Below are positions 26,139 through 34,785 of a DNA stretch of 64,000 nucleotides, piece by piece. The position numbers were made by a program, and so were the translations under genes. Below the pieces are notes generated by a model. It searched no databases. It had not been told where the DNA came from and was given only the letters and a program-made list of their open reading frames with translations. The DNA is taken from NCBI RefSeq assembly GCF_023370115.1, contig NZ_CP097160.1, positions 1,860,001-1,924,000 on the forward strand. Direction: 5' to 3'. How positions within the stretch are numbered: the stretch's first letter is position 1; each line of letters begins with the position of its first letter. This DNA comes from Gulosibacter sediminis (GTDB lineage Bacteria > Actinomycetota > Actinomycetes > Actinomycetales > Microbacteriaceae).

Positions 26139-27788
26139 TTACCAGCCGCGCCCGACGGTCTCGGGTAGCGGGGTCGGTGGATGCTCGAACCGGTACCCGA
26201 TGTCGAAGCGTTTGCGCCCGCCAAGGCGCGGCTCCTGCGTCCAATCCAGATGCTCGGGCGGGATGAACCACACCGTGCCACCACCCCGCGACTTTTCACG
26301 CGCGACTTGTTCCGGGGGTCCGGGCTCGTGCGTGATCCGGACATCCCACCCCTCATGCACCCGGTGATGACACGAGGTACATAACAAGATCCCGTTATCG
26401 AGATCCGTGGTGCCGTCGTGGGCTTTCCACCACTCAATATGGTGCGCCTCCGTCATCCCGGGCGGCAGGCCACAGAACGCGCACCCGCCATCGCGCTCGA
26501 CCAGCGCGAGGCGCTGCGCCCGCGAGAAGTGCCGGTGCTCCCGACCCAGGTCGAGCACTTCACTGTCGCCACCGAGCACGACGGGAATGATGTTCGCCGC
26601 CGCCGCCCGACGACGCAGGTTGCCCGCGTCCAACATCGCCCCAGCCTCGGACTCGGCTGCCTCGCCCTTGCCCGTGAGGCGGTCTCGCAGGCCGTCGGCA
26701 TGCATCCGAATCAGCACCGTCGTCGTCACCCCGGGCACCTCGTCCTGGTCGCACCCCAGGAGGTGCTTGCAGGCCTCAACGAGCGCGTCGGCCTGCATCT
26801 GCGCAATCGACCGCGTGTCCTGCTCCACCGCAACCGGCGCAGTACCATCGTCGACCGCAACCGGCTCAGCACCGTCGTCGACCGCGACCGGCTCCCCGCC
26901 GCCGGTCGGACGGAACATCACCGTCGACCCCGCGACCTCACCATCGGTCGGGAGTTCGGGGTCGCCCTTCACATTGTGGCCCCGCGAGGTACGCAGCGCG
27001 TTCGTCGTGTACGACTCGAAGAACTTCGCCACATACATGCCCGACTCCGGGTCAAGCTTCGCCTTCACATGCAACATGCCCGTGTCAGGGTTGGTGTGCA
27101 TCTTCACCGAACGCTCCCGCCGCTGCTTCCGGAACGACGGCTCCAGCCCGTCGGGGTCGAGTTGCGCCTCGAGTCGGGCCTCGACTTTCCGGAAATCGGG
27201 CAGACGCATGCCGCTCTTCGCGACCTCCACAATCTCCCGCTCCCCCTCCGCGAGTTCTTCCTCAAGCACGCGCGGTGCCATGCGGCGGCGGAGTTTCACG
27301 ATCTCGTTCGCGTGCGCGATGCCGAGTTCGCCCGCTTGCAGCGCGCCCGCGACATGCGGCGCCCGCGGCACATCACGCTCACCATTCCAGCGTTCTTGGC
27401 CAACGACGTCCTTCCCAATACGTACATACGCGTCGGCATCACGCTTCTCGGTGCGCAGGCTCTCGGCAACGAGATCACCCGCGTCGCGGCAGCCGTGGCG
27501 GCGCGCCAACGCGTCCTCGCCCCGCGTCACGTCGGAGCGCACCGCGACCTCGTTCGCGACCACCGCGACCGCTGCACCCAGCTGGCGCTGCAGCGCGCCA
27601 AGGTGCTGGAGGAAGTCGATGACGTCGGCGTCATCCGCCGCGGTCAACGAGTACGCGAGGTCTTCCGACGAACCGCGCCCGTGGGTGAGGGATTCCCACG
27701 ACCCCATTAACTCGGTGAACTTCGTGCGCAGGCGGCCCGCGTGGGAGTGGTCGGCGAACGAGAAGTCAGAAAAATTGGAGACGGACAT
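26139..27788 (-). CDS. DUF222 / HNH endonuclease domain protein (13E12 type)
   Basis: 549 residues from the ATG at 27788, preceded by AGGAGGTGATT, an almost perfect anti-16S match. The N-terminal two thirds is the helical DUF222 region. Three tandem EPVAVDDG-like units sit near residues 293-315. The HNH domain (about residues 433-473) has CAFCGLPPG, AHHIEWWKAH, LDNGILLC and CHHRVHEGW, so both zinc Cys pairs and the HH are intact. Such genes are common and multicopy in actinobacteria; the biological role is unclear. Confidence 0.92.
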   Translation of the reverse strand: MSVSNFSDFSFADHSHAGRLRTKFTELMGSWESLTHGRGSSEDLAYSLTAADDADVIDFLQHLGALQRQLGAAVAVVANEVAVRSDVTRGEDALARRHGCRDAGDLVAESLRTEKRDADAYVRIGKDVVGQERWNGERDVPRAPHVAGALQAGELGIAHANEIVKLRRRMAPRVLEEELAEGEREIVEVAKSGMRLPDFRKVEARLEAQLDPDGLEPSFRKQRRERSVKMHTNPDTGMLHVKAKLDPESGMYVAKFFESYTTNALRTSRGHNVKGDPELPTDGEVAGSTVMFRPTGGGEPVAVDDGAEPVAVDDGTAPVAVEQDTRSIAQMQADALVEACKHLLGCDQDEVPGVTTTVLIRMHADGLRDRLTGKGEAAESEAGAMLDAGNLRRRAAAANIIPVVLGGDSEVLDLGREHRHFSRAQRLALVERDGGCAFCGLPPGMTEAHHIEWWKAHDGTTDLDNGILLCTSCHHRVHEGWDVRITHEPGPPEQVAREKSRGGGTVWFIPPEHLDWTQEPRLGGRKRFDIGYRFEHPPTPLPETVGRGW

Positions 27789-28180
27789 CGGAATCACCTC
27801 CTCGGGCGACTGCATCAGTGCGTACTTTTATTCTACGAGATACACGCGGCAAGTCAATATGTTTAGTATGTATGTTCGAAGCTGGCTCCCAGGTTCGCGA
27901 TTTCTCGCGCCTACCGCTGACCCCTGTGGACACCGGTTTCCTACTACGAACTCATTGTCACCCGAGCAACCGACACGACCGAGGCGCCTCGGAGTCACGG
28001 TGAGCAAGATCCTCTGGCCGACGACCGAGCTAGCCGGGCATCCCGTTCCGCACATGCCTGCCGCCTCCGCCCGAGAAATCAAATGCATGCCCCACCGGCG
28101 CACGCCCCAACGCAGCTGGACCAGCGCGCGTGCATGCCACACGACGGGGTCGCGGTACTGCCGAGCTATATATTCGACTC
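27789..28180. other. Gene-free divergent interval upstream of HNH and GNAT genes
   Basis: About 390 bases that are visibly more AT-rich than their neighbours around 27820-27900. They hold the promoter of the HNH gene (see below) and presumably that of the acetyltransferase. I see no convincing coding sequence; a frame crossing it is a non-coding extension of the opposite strand. Confidence 0.5.
27830..27857 (-). promoter_or_regulatory. Promoter of the HNH gene
   Basis: On the minus strand TTGACT (27857-27852) and TAGAAT (27835-27830) are spaced by 16 bases, close to the sigma-70 consensus, about 40 bases upstream of the ATG. Confidence 0.6.
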
Positions 28181-28741
28181 ATGGGTGAGGAGCTTGCTGC
28201 CACGTCGGATCTCGACGACATTCGGCTCGACCCACCGGCACTGCGCGACGTCCAAGCGATTCACGAAATCTATGGAGATCCGCGAGTTTGGGGGCACCTC
28301 CCCTCCGGCCGACACACGAACCTCGAAACCACCGCGGCCAAGGTCAGCTCATGGATCGATGCATGGCAACGCGACGGCCGGGCCGCGTGGATCGTTCGCG
28401 ACGCAACCACCGGAGCTGTCCTCGGGCACGTCGGCTGCTCCGTGCGGCGCAGAGCCTTCTGGAACCTGGGATACCGGCTCTCGGTCGAGGCACAGGGACG
28501 CGGCATCGCCACCCGCGTTTCGATGGTGGCAATTCGTCGCGCGATGCAGGTCAACCCAGACCTGCCCATGGTCGCCTATCTGTTGGAGCACAACCATGCG
28601 AGCGCCCGGGTCGCCGAAAAATGCGGACTAACGCTGCAGCACCGAGGCCCAGACGCCGGCAATCCCGACCCGAACGCGATCCGCTTGATCTACGCCGACC
28701 GAGCTTTGTCGAGCGAGCAACTCCGCGCCGCGCTGGCCTGA
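28181..28741 (+). CDS. GNAT family N-acetyltransferase
   Basis: 186 residues. IRLDPPALRDVQAIHEIYGDP opens a RimJ/RimL-like GNAT fold; GHVGCSVRRRAFWNLGYRLSVE and AQGRGIATRVS give the acetyl-CoA loop (Q/R-x-x-G-x-A form), and NHASARVAEKCGL closes it. The ATG at 28181 has no Shine-Dalgarno box, but TATATT lies eight bases upstream, so the mRNA may be leaderless. Substrate unknown, probably an amine or protein N-terminus. Confidence 0.85.
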   Translation: MGEELAATSDLDDIRLDPPALRDVQAIHEIYGDPRVWGHLPSGRHTNLETTAAKVSSWIDAWQRDGRAAWIVRDATTGAVLGHVGCSVRRRAFWNLGYRLSVEAQGRGIATRVSMVAIRRAMQVNPDLPMVAYLLEHNHASARVAEKCGLTLQHRGPDAGNPDPNAIRLIYADRALSSEQLRAALA

Positions 28742-28798
28742 AGCCAGCGGCGTCGCCTCCGATCCGGCCCCGCGCATCCGCCCGGAAACTCAACGCCG

Positions 28799-28828
28799 CC
28801 CCGCCTCGCAACCAAGCGAGACGGGGCG
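28799..28828. terminator. Bidirectional hairpin between GNAT and reductase genes
   Basis: GCCCCG-C-CTCGC pairs with GCGAG-A-CGGGGC around a six-base AACCAA loop with a single mismatch. It lies between two convergent stops (28741 and 28850). Confidence 0.7.
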
Positions 28829-28849
28829 ACCCGAAGCCCTACCCGAGCG

Positions 28850-29701
28850 CTACACCCAGGCGGCGAGCACGTCGCGCAGCGGCGTCGTCGGGCGGCCGAT
28901 GAGCTGCGACAGCTCGCGCGACGAGCTGTCGAGCGCGCCGCCGGCGATCGCCTGGTTCATGCCGGCAACAAAGCCGGCGCTGCCCTCGTCGAGGCCCGCG
29001 GCCAGCAGCTGCGCGCGGTCTTCATCGGCCGAGATCGCCTGGTAGGCGACGGGCTGGCCGAGCACATCCGCCTCGACCGCGGCGAAGTCGGCGAAGGTCC
29101 AGGCGTCGTCGCCGGCGAGCTCGTAGGTCTTGCCCGCGTGGCTCGCGTCGGCGGCCACGACCGCGGCGGCCTCGGCGTAGTCGGCGCGGCTCGCGGTGGC
29201 GAGCTTGGCATCGCCGACGCTGTTCGCGATGGTGCCCGAGCGGCCGATCTCGAAGTCCCGCTGGTGGTTCTCGGTGTACCAGCCGTTGCGCAGAATCGTG
29301 GCCGGGATGCCCGACTCGGCAATGAGCTGATCGGTCGCGACGTGCTCGGCCGCGAGCGCGAGCTCCGACGTGTCGGCGCGAAGCAGCGAGGTGTAGACGA
29401 GGTGCTGCACGCCGGCCCCCTTCGCGCCGTTGATCGCGTTGGTGTGCTGCGGCATGCGCTGTCCGGGAACGCTCGTCGAGACAAGCACGACCGTCTCGGC
29501 GCCCTCGAGCGCGGGAGCAACCGCAGCGGCGTCATCGAGGTCGACCTGGGCCGTCTCCACGCCCTTCGCGGCAAGTTCGGCGAGTCGCTCGGTGTTGCGG
29601 CCGAGGGCGCGGATGGTGCCGGCGTCGGTGCCGCGAGCGATGAGCGAGTCGATGATGTGTGCGCCGAGCTGGCCGGTTGCGCCGAATACTGCGATGGTCA
29701 T
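28850..29701 (-). CDS. NmrA-type NAD(P)H-dependent reductase (QorB-like)
   Basis: 283 residues; GAAGGAG precedes the ATG. The N-terminus MTIAVFGATGQLGAHII is an extended-SDR nucleotide-binding motif (GxxGxxG). NGWYTENH, then the YELAGDDAWTFADFAAV region, match the quinone oxidoreductase 2 / NmrA group, which lacks the classical catalytic Lys. Likely reduces quinones or acts as a redox sensor. Single gene with its own promoter in the 258-base upstream gap. Confidence 0.87.
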   Translation of the reverse strand: MTIAVFGATGQLGAHIIDSLIARGTDAGTIRALGRNTERLAELAAKGVETAQVDLDDAAAVAPALEGAETVVLVSTSVPGQRMPQHTNAINGAKGAGVQHLVYTSLLRADTSELALAAEHVATDQLIAESGIPATILRNGWYTENHQRDFEIGRSGTIANSVGDAKLATASRADYAEAAAVVAADASHAGKTYELAGDDAWTFADFAAVEADVLGQPVAYQAISADEDRAQLLAAGLDEGSAGFVAGMNQAIAGGALDSSSRELSQLIGRPTTPLRDVLAAWV

Positions 29702-29960
29702 GCGGGAACTCCTTCTGTGGCGGTGATGCCTGGTCCACAGACGGTAACCACCGAGCCGAGAATTGCATTCCGCTGCAAGTAAAAAAACTTCCCGCGAGTT
29801 TTCAACGGGATCCGGGGCCTCAGCTGGCTGCGACCTCCACGGCCGCGCTCATTGCTGGATGCGGCGGTAAGTTTCAGCGGGATGCGCCGACAGCTCGCCA
29901 GCGGCTTCGCCCAGCCAGTTGCGGCGAATGCCCGGCCCTATCGCCCGCCGAAACGCGCGC

Positions 29961-30326
29961 CTACGACCCTTCCGGAGCGCCGCGGTGATCGACGTCGCCA
30001 AGCAACGTCCAGACGGCACGCGACAGGCTCGGATGCCGCTGCGCGATCTGTCGGAACAGCTTCGCGTCGATGCCGTCGGCAGTCGTGCCGAGCTGGGCGG
30101 CTCCGTCCTGGCGCGTCTGCGCAGCAAGCCGCGCGAGCTGATATTCGGCGTGAAGTCCCTGCTCTTCGAGGGCTTCGTCGCGCAACATAAGAACAGTGAG
30201 TTCATCGACGCCTGGCTCCTCGGCGACGACGTGCGCCGGGTCTTCGCCCGCGCGAACACGGCGCTCGATCTTGCTTTCGCGTTCGAGTTTCGCGAGTTCG
30301 CGGAGTTGGGTAATCGAAGTGCTCAC
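29961..30326 (-). CDS. Small protein of unknown function
   Basis: 121 residues from the GTG at 30326. TACAAT lies just six bases upstream on the coding strand, which would give a leaderless mRNA; a longer GTG start at 30362 is possible. The product is charged and probably helical (RELAKLERESKIERRVRAGE near the N-terminus, then EEQGLHAEYQLARLAAQ). No family recognised. A second minus-strand frame overlapping the 3' end encodes GIRRNWLGEAAGEL and the following residues, which look protein-like, so a frameshift near 29990 that removed the original C-terminus is possible. It starts about 65 bases from the IS-interrupted palindrome. Confidence 0.45.
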   Translation of the reverse strand: MSTSITQLRELAKLERESKIERRVRAGEDPAHVVAEEPGVDELTVLMLRDEALEEQGLHAEYQLARLAAQTRQDGAAQLGTTADGIDAKLFRQIAQRHPSLSRAVWTLLGDVDHRGAPEGS

Positions 30327-30392
30327 GGAAAAATTGTAGAACTCCTGCCCGCGCCTATTCACCCCAATTTCGCCGCCCGTCCCGTCACCTCA

Positions 30393-30425
30393 GGGGGTTG
30401 AGTGGTCGTTTTTTGTGGTACTGGC
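30393..30425. repeat. PR-1 palindrome, left arm, split by IS copy 1
   Basis: This 33-base arm begins GGGGGTTGAGTGGTCG and ends GTACTGGC. It matches the left arm of the intact 69-bp PR-1 repeats at 41557, 57528 and 61223 apart from two changes near its inner end. Sequence identity to PR-1 stops precisely at the IS boundary (30426). Confidence 0.85.
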
Positions 30426-31749
30426 ACTGGGGTGTTCAGTCGGTGAGTGCAACTCCATCGATGAGTTGTTGGAGTCTTTCAGCTGGCGTGTAGCCCTGCA
30501 ACACGACACGGGGCCGGGAGTTCAGACTGTCTTGAACGGCTTGGAGTTCCTGGTCCGTGATCGTGTTGAAGTCAGTGCCCTTCGGGAAGTCCCACCGCAA
30601 TTGGCCATTCAAGTTCTCGTTACTTGGCCGCTGCCATGGCGAGTGCGGATCGCAGAAGAACACGGGGCATCCGGTCGCGACCGTGAACTGTCGATGCTGC
30701 GCCATTTCCGTGCCCTGGTCCCACGTCACTGACGCGCGCACCGCGGCCGGGAGTCGTTCGACCATGCTCGTGAGCACATCGATCACGGTCTGCGAGTCCC
30801 GCGCTCCGGGGAGTCGGCCGATCAGGCACACCCGACTCGCGCGTTCCATCAATGTCACGATCCCGGAATTGTTCGGCCCGACCACGAGGTCGCCCTCCCA
30901 ATGCCCGGGTACCGCGCGGCCGGCGTGTTCGGCCGCGAGTTGCTCGTCGCGGTCCGCGAGCCGGTATCCGTCCAGCCACGGCCGGGAGTTGCGTGGAGGG
31001 AGTTTCGATTGAGGTTTGCGGCCGGTGCGGCCCGACCGTAGTGCTTGCGCGACGGTGAGTTCGTGGCGCAGCCCGCTCGTGCCTTGGACGTACAAGGCTT
31101 GATAGATCGCTTCGTGACTGATCCTCATGGCCGCATTCTCCGGGAACACGACCGGCAGGCGCGCGGCGATCTGGGGCGGGGACCATTTCTTGTTGAGGTA
31201 GCCGATGACCACGTCCCGTAACGGCGTGTTCGTGTCGAGTTTGCGGGGTTTCGGGCGGGCGCGGGCATGTTCTGCACGGTACTGCGCCAACTTGGCGCTG
31301 TACTGGTGTTGTGTCGTCCCGCTCGTGTCGAGCGTGAGCTGGGAGCGACGGATTTCTCTGGACACGGTTGCCGGGGAGAACCCGATCAGCTTCGCGATCC
31401 GGGCCTGGGACAGGCCTTGTTCCAGGCCGAGCTGGATCAGCATCCGGTCGCCGAGTTGGAGGCGGCGCCCGTGCCCGGTCGGCGGGAGCGTGTCCGGGTC
31501 GAGCGGGGTGGGGAACACGACCGGGGAGCGGGTCGCGCTTGGTCGTCCTTGTTGCATGCGTACTCCTGCCCATCGAAGCCAACGCGACAACGTTGCCATG
31601 CCCAGGCCCGGACACTGCTGTCGCAGTGCCCGGGACCGTGCCGGGATCCCGTCCAGCACCAACTCGATCACGCGTACGCGGTACGCCAGTGGATACATAC
31701 CAACTCCCTGAACTTCAGGGAATTGCACTCACCCCACGAACCCGCCACC
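30426..31749 (-). mobile_element. IS30-family insertion sequence, copy 1 (1324 bp)
   Basis: The 1324-bp body holds one transposase gene. Its two ends form an imperfect inverted repeat of about 29 bases: both carry GGTGAGTGCAA followed by (C/T)TCC, and an outer TGG..G..GTTC, with 22 of 29 positions equal by eye. The body lies between the two arms of a PR-1 palindrome. A second copy of the same length is at 47688-49011. I cannot identify a clean target-site duplication. Confidence 0.88.
30436..31698 (-). CDS. IS30-family transposase, copy 1
   Basis: 420 residues from the ATG at 31698, which has AGGGAG five bases upstream; a GTG start ten codons earlier is possible. The N-terminal HTH (QARIAKLIGFSPATVSREI) binds the ends. 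The DDE triad is visible as GHWEGDLVV, TWDQGTEM and SNENLNGQLR. The frame is intact, so the element may be active. It differs from copy 2 at about 8 of 430 residues of the longest frame. A palindrome CCCTGAA-G-TTCAGGG overlaps the ribosome-binding site and may limit translation. Confidence 0.95.
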   Translation of the reverse strand: MYPLAYRVRVIELVLDGIPARSRALRQQCPGLGMATLSRWLRWAGVRMQQGRPSATRSPVVFPTPLDPDTLPPTGHGRRLQLGDRMLIQLGLEQGLSQARIAKLIGFSPATVSREIRRSQLTLDTSGTTQHQYSAKLAQYRAEHARARPKPRKLDTNTPLRDVVIGYLNKKWSPPQIAARLPVVFPENAAMRISHEAIYQALYVQGTSGLRHELTVAQALRSGRTGRKPQSKLPPRNSRPWLDGYRLADRDEQLAAEHAGRAVPGHWEGDLVVGPNNSGIVTLMERASRVCLIGRLPGARDSQTVIDVLTSMVERLPAAVRASVTWDQGTEMAQHRQFTVATGCPVFFCDPHSPWQRPSNENLNGQLRWDFPKGTDFNTITDQELQAVQDSLNSRPRVVLQGYTPAERLQQLIDGVALTD

Positions 31750-31782
31750 GCCAGAACTACAAAAAACGACCACTCAACCCTC
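31750..31782. repeat. PR-1 palindrome, right arm, split by IS copy 1
   Basis: It begins GCCAGAACTACAAAAAACG and continues GACCACTCAACCC, the complement of a PR-1 left arm with one change at the outer end. The stop codon of the adjacent FGGY kinase (31774-31776) is made from the GGGTTGAG part of this arm. Confidence 0.85.
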
Positions 31783-33252
31783 TGAGAGGAGAGCGCGTAA
31801 GCCTGTCGTGAGGTGGGCGTGGTGGAGCGCGAGGGGGGCGTAGGCCGACGCGAGCGTCGGGTCGGGGGGCGTGACGCTGCCCCAGCGCACCATCGCCGAA
31901 GTGGCCGCCGCAAAGTCGGGGTGGATGCCGCTGCCGACGGCCGCGCACATCGCGGCACCGAGCCCGGCCGAGTCGGTCAGCTCGGGCACCCGCACCGACA
32001 CGCCAAACAGCGCCGCGAAAAGTTCCACGAGCAGCGGGTTCTTCGCCCCGCCGCCGCTCAGAATCACGCTGTCGACCGGCCGCCCCAGCTCCAACGCCGC
32101 AGCGACCACGTTGCGGTGCATCGTGAACGCGATCGCCTCGAGCACCGCCCGAAACAGCTCGCCGCGATGCTGCGAACCGTCGAAGCCGATGAACGCCCCG
32201 CGCCACTCGGGATGCGCATCCGGCGCCAGCCAGTCGAGCACCGCCACGAGCCCGCCCGAGCCGACCGGTGCATCCGCCGCGAGCCGCGTCAGCGACTCCT
32301 CGTCGGCGTCGCCGAAGAGGTCGCGCAGCCAGCTCACCGTCCACATGCCCCGGCGAATGCCCTCCGACTCAAACAAGAAACGGCCAGGCTCCGCCGCCGC
32401 GTTCACCCAGAACGCGTCGCCATCGGGCGCAAACGCGTCGCCGACGACCATGCCCGTCACGTACGTCCCGAGCGACACGAGCGCGGCCCCCGTATCCGCG
32501 AGCCCAGCCCCGAGCGCCTCGACCGCCTTGTCGTTCGACGTCGCGAACACTGCGACGCCAGCGGGAAGCCCGGTCGCCGCCGAAGCAGCAGCCGTCACAA
32601 AACCCAGCGACTCCCCCGGCTGCACGAGCTCAAACAGCTGCTCGCGCGCGACCCCAAAGGCCGCGAGCGCATCCGCCCCCAGCCACGCTCCCCGCGCGGC
32701 ATCGACCGGCCACGCGCCGAGATAATTGCCGGCCGTATCGACCGCCTGCCCGGTCAACCGATGCGTCAGGTACCCCGAGCATGTCGTCACGAAGAACTCG
32801 TCGGCCGACTCCGCGACGTGCGGACGCCCGACGCGCACGTCCATCCAACTCATCATCGGCCGCGCGAGCGTGCCGTCGCGCCGCAAGACCGCGCGGCAAA
32901 AGCGAATGCCGCACAGCCCCACGGCGGCAATCGCCGCATCCGCAGACAGCTCATGCATCGCCGCCCGGCTCGCGCGCGCCACCGCATCCCACACGTCGTC
33001 GTCGGGGTGCATCCACTCGCCCGCGCCCCCGGCGACATACGGCTGCAGCGCCGCGCGCCCCTGCGCAACCACCTCGCCGTCGCCCCGAAACACCGTGACC
33101 TTCGCCGACTGCGAACCGCAGTCGATCCCGACGATCAGCGGTTTGGATGCGGAGCCCGGGCCACCCGCGGATGCGCCAGCCGGGTTCGTCCCGAACGCGC
33201 CGGCCGGGTTCGTCCCGGACGCGCCAGCCTCGCTCACCCCACCACGACTCAC
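31774..33252 (-). CDS. FGGY-family carbohydrate kinase
   Basis: 492 residues from the GTG at 33252, which overlaps the flavoprotein stop (GTGA). After a Gly/Ala-rich N-terminal extension of about 35 residues with a repeated GTNPAGA unit, the ATPase fold starts LIVGIDCGSQSAKVTVF. SLGTYVTGMVVGDAF and VILSGGGAKNPLLVELFA are the second-domain nucleotide motifs. Closest in feel to xylulokinase-like proteins; the sugar or polyol is unknown. It is the last gene of the nine-gene operon, and its stop codon falls inside the PR-1 arm next to the IS. Confidence 0.88.
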   Translation of the reverse strand: MSRGGVSEAGASGTNPAGAFGTNPAGASAGGPGSASKPLIVGIDCGSQSAKVTVFRGDGEVVAQGRAALQPYVAGGAGEWMHPDDDVWDAVARASRAAMHELSADAAIAAVGLCGIRFCRAVLRRDGTLARPMMSWMDVRVGRPHVAESADEFFVTTCSGYLTHRLTGQAVDTAGNYLGAWPVDAARGAWLGADALAAFGVAREQLFELVQPGESLGFVTAAASAATGLPAGVAVFATSNDKAVEALGAGLADTGAALVSLGTYVTGMVVGDAFAPDGDAFWVNAAAEPGRFLFESEGIRRGMWTVSWLRDLFGDADEESLTRLAADAPVGSGGLVAVLDWLAPDAHPEWRGAFIGFDGSQHRGELFRAVLEAIAFTMHRNVVAAALELGRPVDSVILSGGGAKNPLLVELFAALFGVSVRVPELTDSAGLGAAMCAAVGSGIHPDFAAATSAMVRWGSVTPPDPTLASAYAPLALHHAHLTTGLRALLSEG

Positions 33253-34712
33253 TCGACCCCCGGATAAATCGTGCCGAAGTTCATGATCCCCTCGGAGTCG
33301 AGCCCGCGCTTGAGCACCTCGAGCAGCGCGTACGCCGAACCGTGCTCCTCGAGCGTCCACGGCGTGCGGTACTTTCCGATGCCGTGGTGGTGCACCATCG
33401 ATCCGCCGTGGCGCAGCGCCTCCTCGACGATGATCGCGTTGAGCGGCACGTGGTACTCGGCGATCTCGTCGCGCGGCTCGACCTGAATGCGGTAGTCGTA
33501 CACGAAGTAGAGGTTCGTGCCACTCTGGTACGAGTGCGAGGAGTGGCCGCCGAGCAGCGTGAGATCTGCGGCCCGCGGAAACTCGGTGCGGATGCGCGAC
33601 ATCACGGCCTCGAACAGGTTCTTCACCTGGCTCCAGTTCACCGAGACCTCGGTCGTGTAGCCGAGCTCGTGGTGCTCGAGCATGTGCTCGACCTCGGCGT
33701 CGATCTTGTCCTGGCCCCAGTTGAGCCCGTCGAACCAGGCCTCGATGAGCGCCGGGTCGACCCGCTCGTGCGGCACCTCGGCGAAGATCTCCTCGATGCC
33801 CGCGGCCGTCGCATCGGCGACCCCGCGCGGGCCCTCGGCCACGAACACGACCACGGCCTTGCCGTCGGCGAAGTGCGAGAAGTGCTGCCCCGCATCCTCT
33901 TCGGAGTACACGCGCGCGACCGACGGCCGGTAGCCCTCGACGATGACCCGGCGCAGCGCCTCGGTGCCCACCGGCAGCGAGTCGACGAGGTAGCCGAGAA
34001 ACCGCAGGTTCTCGGGCTGGTAGGCGAACACCTTGATCGTCACCTCGGTGATGAAGCCGAGCGCGCCCTCGTTGCCGATCGCGAGGTGGCGAATGTCGGG
34101 CCCGGCAGCGCGCCGCGGCACCGACTTGATGCGCACGACGCCGGTGTCGGGGAACACCGCCTCGAGCCCGAGCACCATGTCTTCGATGCCGCCGTAGAGC
34201 GTCGAGAACTGGCCGATCGACCGCGTCGCGACGAGCCCGCCGTACTGCGCGAGCGGCTTCGACTGCGGCGAGTGGCCGGTGGTCAGGCCTCGCTCACGCA
34301 GCACGTCCTCGAGGTGCTGCAGCGGCACGCCGCACTGCACCGTCACGGTCATGTCGGTCTCGTTAATGTCGAGAATCTCGTTCATCTGCGAGCCGTCGAG
34401 CACGATCGAGTCGGCCACGACAGTCTCGAGCCCGCCCTCGGTCGCCGTGCGCCCGGTGCGCGGCACGACGTTGATGCGGTGCGCCTTCGCGAACTCGAGC
34501 ACGCGCGCAACGTCGTCGGTCGAGCGCACGTAGGCGATCACCGACGGGAACGGCCCGTCGAAGATGCCGTGCGCGGCCGAGTACTTCTTGAAGCGGTCGA
34601 CGCTCGCGGCGCGAAGCGTATCGCGGTCGGTGTCGAGCTGGGATGCGCCGAGAATTTCGGCGAGGCCGGTCACGATCTCGGGGGCGGATAGGTCAGCGCG
34701 GGACGCCACCAT
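33249..34712 (-). CDS. FAD-binding oxidoreductase, alkyl-DHAP synthase-like
   Basis: 487 residues from the ATG at 34712, which has GGAG upstream. The FAD-binding PCMH domain includes VPRTGRTATEGGLE and HSPQSKPLAQYGGLVATRSIGQ. The C-terminal part has SGTNLYFVYDYR and the triple-His MVHHHGIGKYR, the signature of alkyldihydroxyacetonephosphate synthases. In bacterial catabolic clusters such proteins usually act as 2-hydroxyacid or polyol oxidases, so ether-lipid synthesis is not implied. No membrane segment. Coupled to the kinase downstream; 73 bases after the SDR gene. Confidence 0.87.
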   Translation of the reverse strand: MVASRADLSAPEIVTGLAEILGASQLDTDRDTLRAASVDRFKKYSAAHGIFDGPFPSVIAYVRSTDDVARVLEFAKAHRINVVPRTGRTATEGGLETVVADSIVLDGSQMNEILDINETDMTVTVQCGVPLQHLEDVLRERGLTTGHSPQSKPLAQYGGLVATRSIGQFSTLYGGIEDMVLGLEAVFPDTGVVRIKSVPRRAAGPDIRHLAIGNEGALGFITEVTIKVFAYQPENLRFLGYLVDSLPVGTEALRRVIVEGYRPSVARVYSEEDAGQHFSHFADGKAVVVFVAEGPRGVADATAAGIEEIFAEVPHERVDPALIEAWFDGLNWGQDKIDAEVEHMLEHHELGYTTEVSVNWSQVKNLFEAVMSRIRTEFPRAADLTLLGGHSSHSYQSGTNLYFVYDYRIQVEPRDEIAEYHVPLNAIIVEEALRHGGSMVHHHGIGKYRTPWTLEEHGSAYALLEVLKRGLDSEGIMNFGTIYPGVE

Positions 34713-34785
34713 GGTTGATCTCCATTTCGGGTCGAGCAGTTGAGTGAAAACAGTTGGGAAGTAAAGAAGAAAAGAACGGATGCGC

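Noticed and set aside
30426-31749. Target-site duplication for the IS copies
   Set aside because: The three bases next to the arms differ on the two sides in both copies; only a trivial GC is shared, so no duplication is claimed.
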